Assembly (NCBI GenBank): GCA_965197005.1
Contig: OZ239982.1
Span: forward strand, 1,116,001-1,180,000
Length of the DNA stretch: 64,000 nucleotides
Reading direction: 5' to 3'
Source of the DNA: G965197005 sp965197005
GTDB taxonomy: Bacteria; Pseudomonadota; Gammaproteobacteria; Pseudomonadales; Oceanobacteraceae
Part shown: piece after piece, positions 61,995 to 64,000 of the stretch
Layout of the letters: each line of letters begins with the position of its first letter
Position numbering within the stretch: the first letter of the stretch is position 1
Position numbers and translations under genes: made by a program
Notes under the pieces: model-generated
Seen by the model: only the letters and a program-made list of their open reading frames with translations
Told to the model about the DNA's origin: nothing
Databases searched by the model: none

Positions 61995-63557
61995 ATGGCA
62001 AAAAAAAACACCAATACAAAATCCATTGAAGAAACCTTATGGCAAGCCTGTGATAAATTGCGTGGAGCAATCGAATCATCAGAATATAAGCACGTTGTAT
62101 TAAGTCTAATTTTTCTAAAATTTGCCAGTGATAAATTCAATAGTCGTCGAGATGAATTGATTGCTGAGGGTAAAGAAAAATATATTGAAATGGACGCATT
62201 TTACTCAATGAACAATGTGTTTTTTCTTGAAGAAATTTCCCGTTGGGCGTTTATTAAAACCAACGCCAAGCAAAATGATATTGCCCTAAAAATTGATACC
62301 GCATTACACACCATTGAAAAAGACAATCCTGCTTTAAAAGGGGCGTTGCCCGATAATTACTTTTCTCGCCTTGGCTTGGATAAAACCAAGCTCGCCTCGT
62401 TAATAGACACCATTAATGACATTGATACCCTTGCCGATAATGAGCAAGATTTAGTGGGGCGTGTGTATGAATATTTCTTGAAAAAATTTGCCATTAAAGA
62501 GGGGAAAGGTAAAGGCGAATTTTACACGCCTAAAACCATTGTTAATCTAATTGCCGAGCTAATCGAACCCTATAAAGGTATTATTTACGACCCTGCTTGT
62601 GGTGCGGGCGGTATGTTTGTGCAATCAATGAAATTTATTGAGAGCCATCAAGGTAATAAAAAAGAAGTCTCAATTTATGGGCAAGAATACACGAAAACAA
62701 CCTATAAACTGGCAAAAATGAACTTGGCAATTCGTGGTATTTCCGCAAATTTAGGCGAAAAAAATGCCGATACCTTTGCAGATGATCAGCACAAAGATTT
62801 AAAAGCCGATTTTATTATGGCAAACCCGCCTTTTAACCAAAAAGACTGGCGAGGCGAAGATGAGTTACTAAACGACCCACGTTGGCAAGGTTATGATGTT
62901 CCCCCGAAAAGCAATGCCAATTATGGTTGGATTTTAAATATGGTAGCGAAATTATCGGATAACGGCGTTGCAGGTTTTATTTTGGCAAATGGTGCTTTAT
63001 CAGGCGGTGGCGATGAATATAAAATTCGCAAAAAATTAATTGAAAATCATTTGGTTGAAGCGATTATCATTATTCCAAGAGATACCTTTTACACCACAGA
63101 TATTAGTGTCACACTTTGGATTTTAAACAAAAATAAAAAAGAGCGGACAGCCGAAATTAACGGCAAGCAAAAACAGTATCGCAACCGAGAAGATGAAATT
63201 TTATTTATGGATTTACGCCGTTGCGGGCAAGAATACGAGAAAAAATTTATTGAGCTAACCGCTGATGAAATCAGCACGGTTGCCAACACTTACCATAATT
63301 GGCAACAAACGGGGGCAGAAAATCAATATCAAAATATCCCTGAATTTTGTCAGTCCGCAACTGTTGCAGAGATTAAAGCCAATGATTTCTCTCTTGTACC
63401 AAGCAAGTATATTGAGTTTGTCGATAAAGACAGTCAAATTGATTTTGATACTGAGATGACACGCATTCAAAGCCAATTTAAGACCCTTTTAAAAGAAGAA
63501 GAGCAAGCACAACAAACCTTAAAAGAGGCGTTTGAAGTGTTGGGGTATCCATTGTAG
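61995..63557 (+). CDS. hsdM: Type I restriction-modification DNA methyltransferase (HsdM)
   Basis: 520 residues. An N-terminal helical HsdM domain (LWQACDKLRGAIESSEYKHVVLSLIFLKF) is followed by the adenine methyltransferase core. The SAM motif is DPACGAGGMF (about residues 200-209) and the catalytic motif IV is NPPF at about residue 275. The variant with KGKGEFYTPKTIV is typical. It would form M2S with a specificity subunit (hsdS) and R2M2S with hsdR, both expected beyond the right edge. The gene is intact. Confidence 0.95.
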   Translation: MAKKNTNTKSIEETLWQACDKLRGAIESSEYKHVVLSLIFLKFASDKFNSRRDELIAEGKEKYIEMDAFYSMNNVFFLEEISRWAFIKTNAKQNDIALKIDTALHTIEKDNPALKGALPDNYFSRLGLDKTKLASLIDTINDIDTLADNEQDLVGRVYEYFLKKFAIKEGKGKGEFYTPKTIVNLIAELIEPYKGIIYDPACGAGGMFVQSMKFIESHQGNKKEVSIYGQEYTKTTYKLAKMNLAIRGISANLGEKNADTFADDQHKDLKADFIMANPPFNQKDWRGEDELLNDPRWQGYDVPPKSNANYGWILNMVAKLSDNGVAGFILANGALSGGGDEYKIRKKLIENHLVEAIIIIPRDTFYTTDISVTLWILNKNKKERTAEINGKQKQYRNREDEILFMDLRRCGQEYEKKFIELTADEISTVANTYHNWQQTGAENQYQNIPEFCQSATVAEIKANDFSLVPSKYIEFVDKDSQIDFDTEMTRIQSQFKTLLKEEEQAQQTLKEAFEVLGYPL

Positions 63558-63592
63558 TTATTTATCTAGAGTTGTTTGAAATGGAGTAGATA

Positions 63593-64000
63593 ATGAGTAA
63601 GAGAAAACAAGCAATAGAAGTGCAAGGTCAAAATATAAGTATTTTCCATATAGAGCAACAAGATTTTATTTCTTTAACAGATATTGCTAAATATAAAACT
63701 GATGATCCTAATGTTGTTATTGCAAACTGGTTACGCAACCGAAATACGGTAGAATTTTTGGGGGTTTGGGAGACACTCTATAATCCTGATTTTAAACCCC
63801 TCGAATTCGAGGGGTTTAGAAAACAAGCAGGTTTAAATGCGTTTACACTTTCACCTAAAAAATGGAAAGAAACAACGGGAGCAATTGGACTTATTGTAAA
63901 AGCAGGTAGATATGGAGGTACGTATGCCCACAAAGATATTGCATTTAAGTTTGCCAGTTGGATCTCAGTAGAGTTTGAGCTATATGTAGTTAAAGAGTTT
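63593..64000 (+). CDS. KilA-N domain protein (cut by window end)
   Basis: An ATG at 63593 with GGAG about 10 bases upstream opens 136 codons to the window edge. The N-terminal part FISLTDIAKYKTDDPNVVIANWLRNRNTVEFLGVWE and later AGRYGGTYAHKDIAFKFASWIS are the KilA-N DNA-binding fold. Such genes often sit between hsdM and hsdS in type I loci, as well as in phages. Here the first context applies, since it lies 35 bases after hsdM. Confidence 0.88.
   Translation, partial: MSKRKQAIEVQGQNISIFHIEQQDFISLTDIAKYKTDDPNVVIANWLRNRNTVEFLGVWETLYNPDFKPLEFEGFRKQAGLNAFTLSPKKWKETTGAIGLIVKAGRYGGTYAHKDIAFKFASWISVEFELYVVKEF
63793..63818. repeat. 26-base perfect palindrome inside the KilA-N gene
   Basis: Two 13-base arms (TAAACCCCTCGAA and its exact complement) meet without a spacer, centred on GAATTC. 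It codes for the KPLEFEGF stretch of the KilA-N protein. Confidence 0.95.

Noticed and set aside
61995..64000. Prophage suggested by the KilA-N domain
   Set aside because: No other phage gene is present. KilA-N genes commonly accompany type I hsdM.

Overview
The window is AT-rich bacterial chromosome. Gene content and order point to a gammaproteobacterium: sbcB, mutY-yggX, hisBHF, proA-nadD-rsfS-rlmH-mrdA-rodA-mltB-rlpA, holC, dapE, NsrR and a PanZ-like protein. The order or genus cannot be fixed from the sequence alone. Most of the window is ordinary core genome, with three accessory regions of interest.

Region 1-21.9 kb: end of an unidentified gene, exonuclease I, a very glutamine-rich DUF349 protein, a RhtB/LysE exporter, a thiolase, and proline catabolism (putA without its DNA-binding domain, then putP). 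A detached RnfD/RnfG-like pair follows with an orphan TRAP-type binding protein. Then come tRNA-Phe, yggX, mutY, an orphan mlaC, a PanZ-like acetyltransferase, hisB-hisH-hisF (no hisA), a membrane-anchored HEAT-like protein, an NsrR-type Rrf2 regulator and a patatin.

Region 22-30.2 kb is a c-di-GMP island. Four tandem paralogous membrane GGEEF proteins face a convergent block of a GGDEF-EAL protein and two degenerate GGDEF membrane proteins. Motif reading suggests a division of labour. Copies 1 and 2 keep the RxxD inhibitory site and copies 3 and 4 have lost it. Copy 2 has lost a metal-binding Asp. The EAL protein has lost the glutamates of its AEGVE-type loop. Both degenerate GGDEF proteins keep RxxD and look like c-di-GMP receptors. 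A remnant of a second EAL tail lies beside the EAL gene.

Region 30.5-38.6 kb is the conserved proA / nadD / cell-elongation cluster.

Region 38.8-53.5 kb (all minus strand) is the most unusual part. It is a Has-type haem acquisition locus: HasR-like TonB receptor with STN domain, HasA-like haemophore carrying its own RTX repeat, and HasD/HasE-like type I secretion pair. It is interleaved with a family of DUF1566 proteins. Two DUF1566 genes precede hasR under a strong promoter. Three tandem Calx-beta/DUF1566 lipoproteins plus one truncated copy lie between hasA and hasD. The lipoproteins are mosaics, with near-identical 5' ends and shuffled or divergent 3' parts. I infer a surface haem-uptake system with a diversifying lipoprotein family.

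Region 53.8-64 kb: a small coiled protein, holC, dapE, hpt, a DUF3060 lipoprotein, an unrecognised secreted protein, a PEP mutase/isocitrate lyase family enzyme, Ada, a LigB/DODA-type dioxygenase, and the start of a type I restriction-modification locus (hsdM, then a KilA-N protein cut by the window end).
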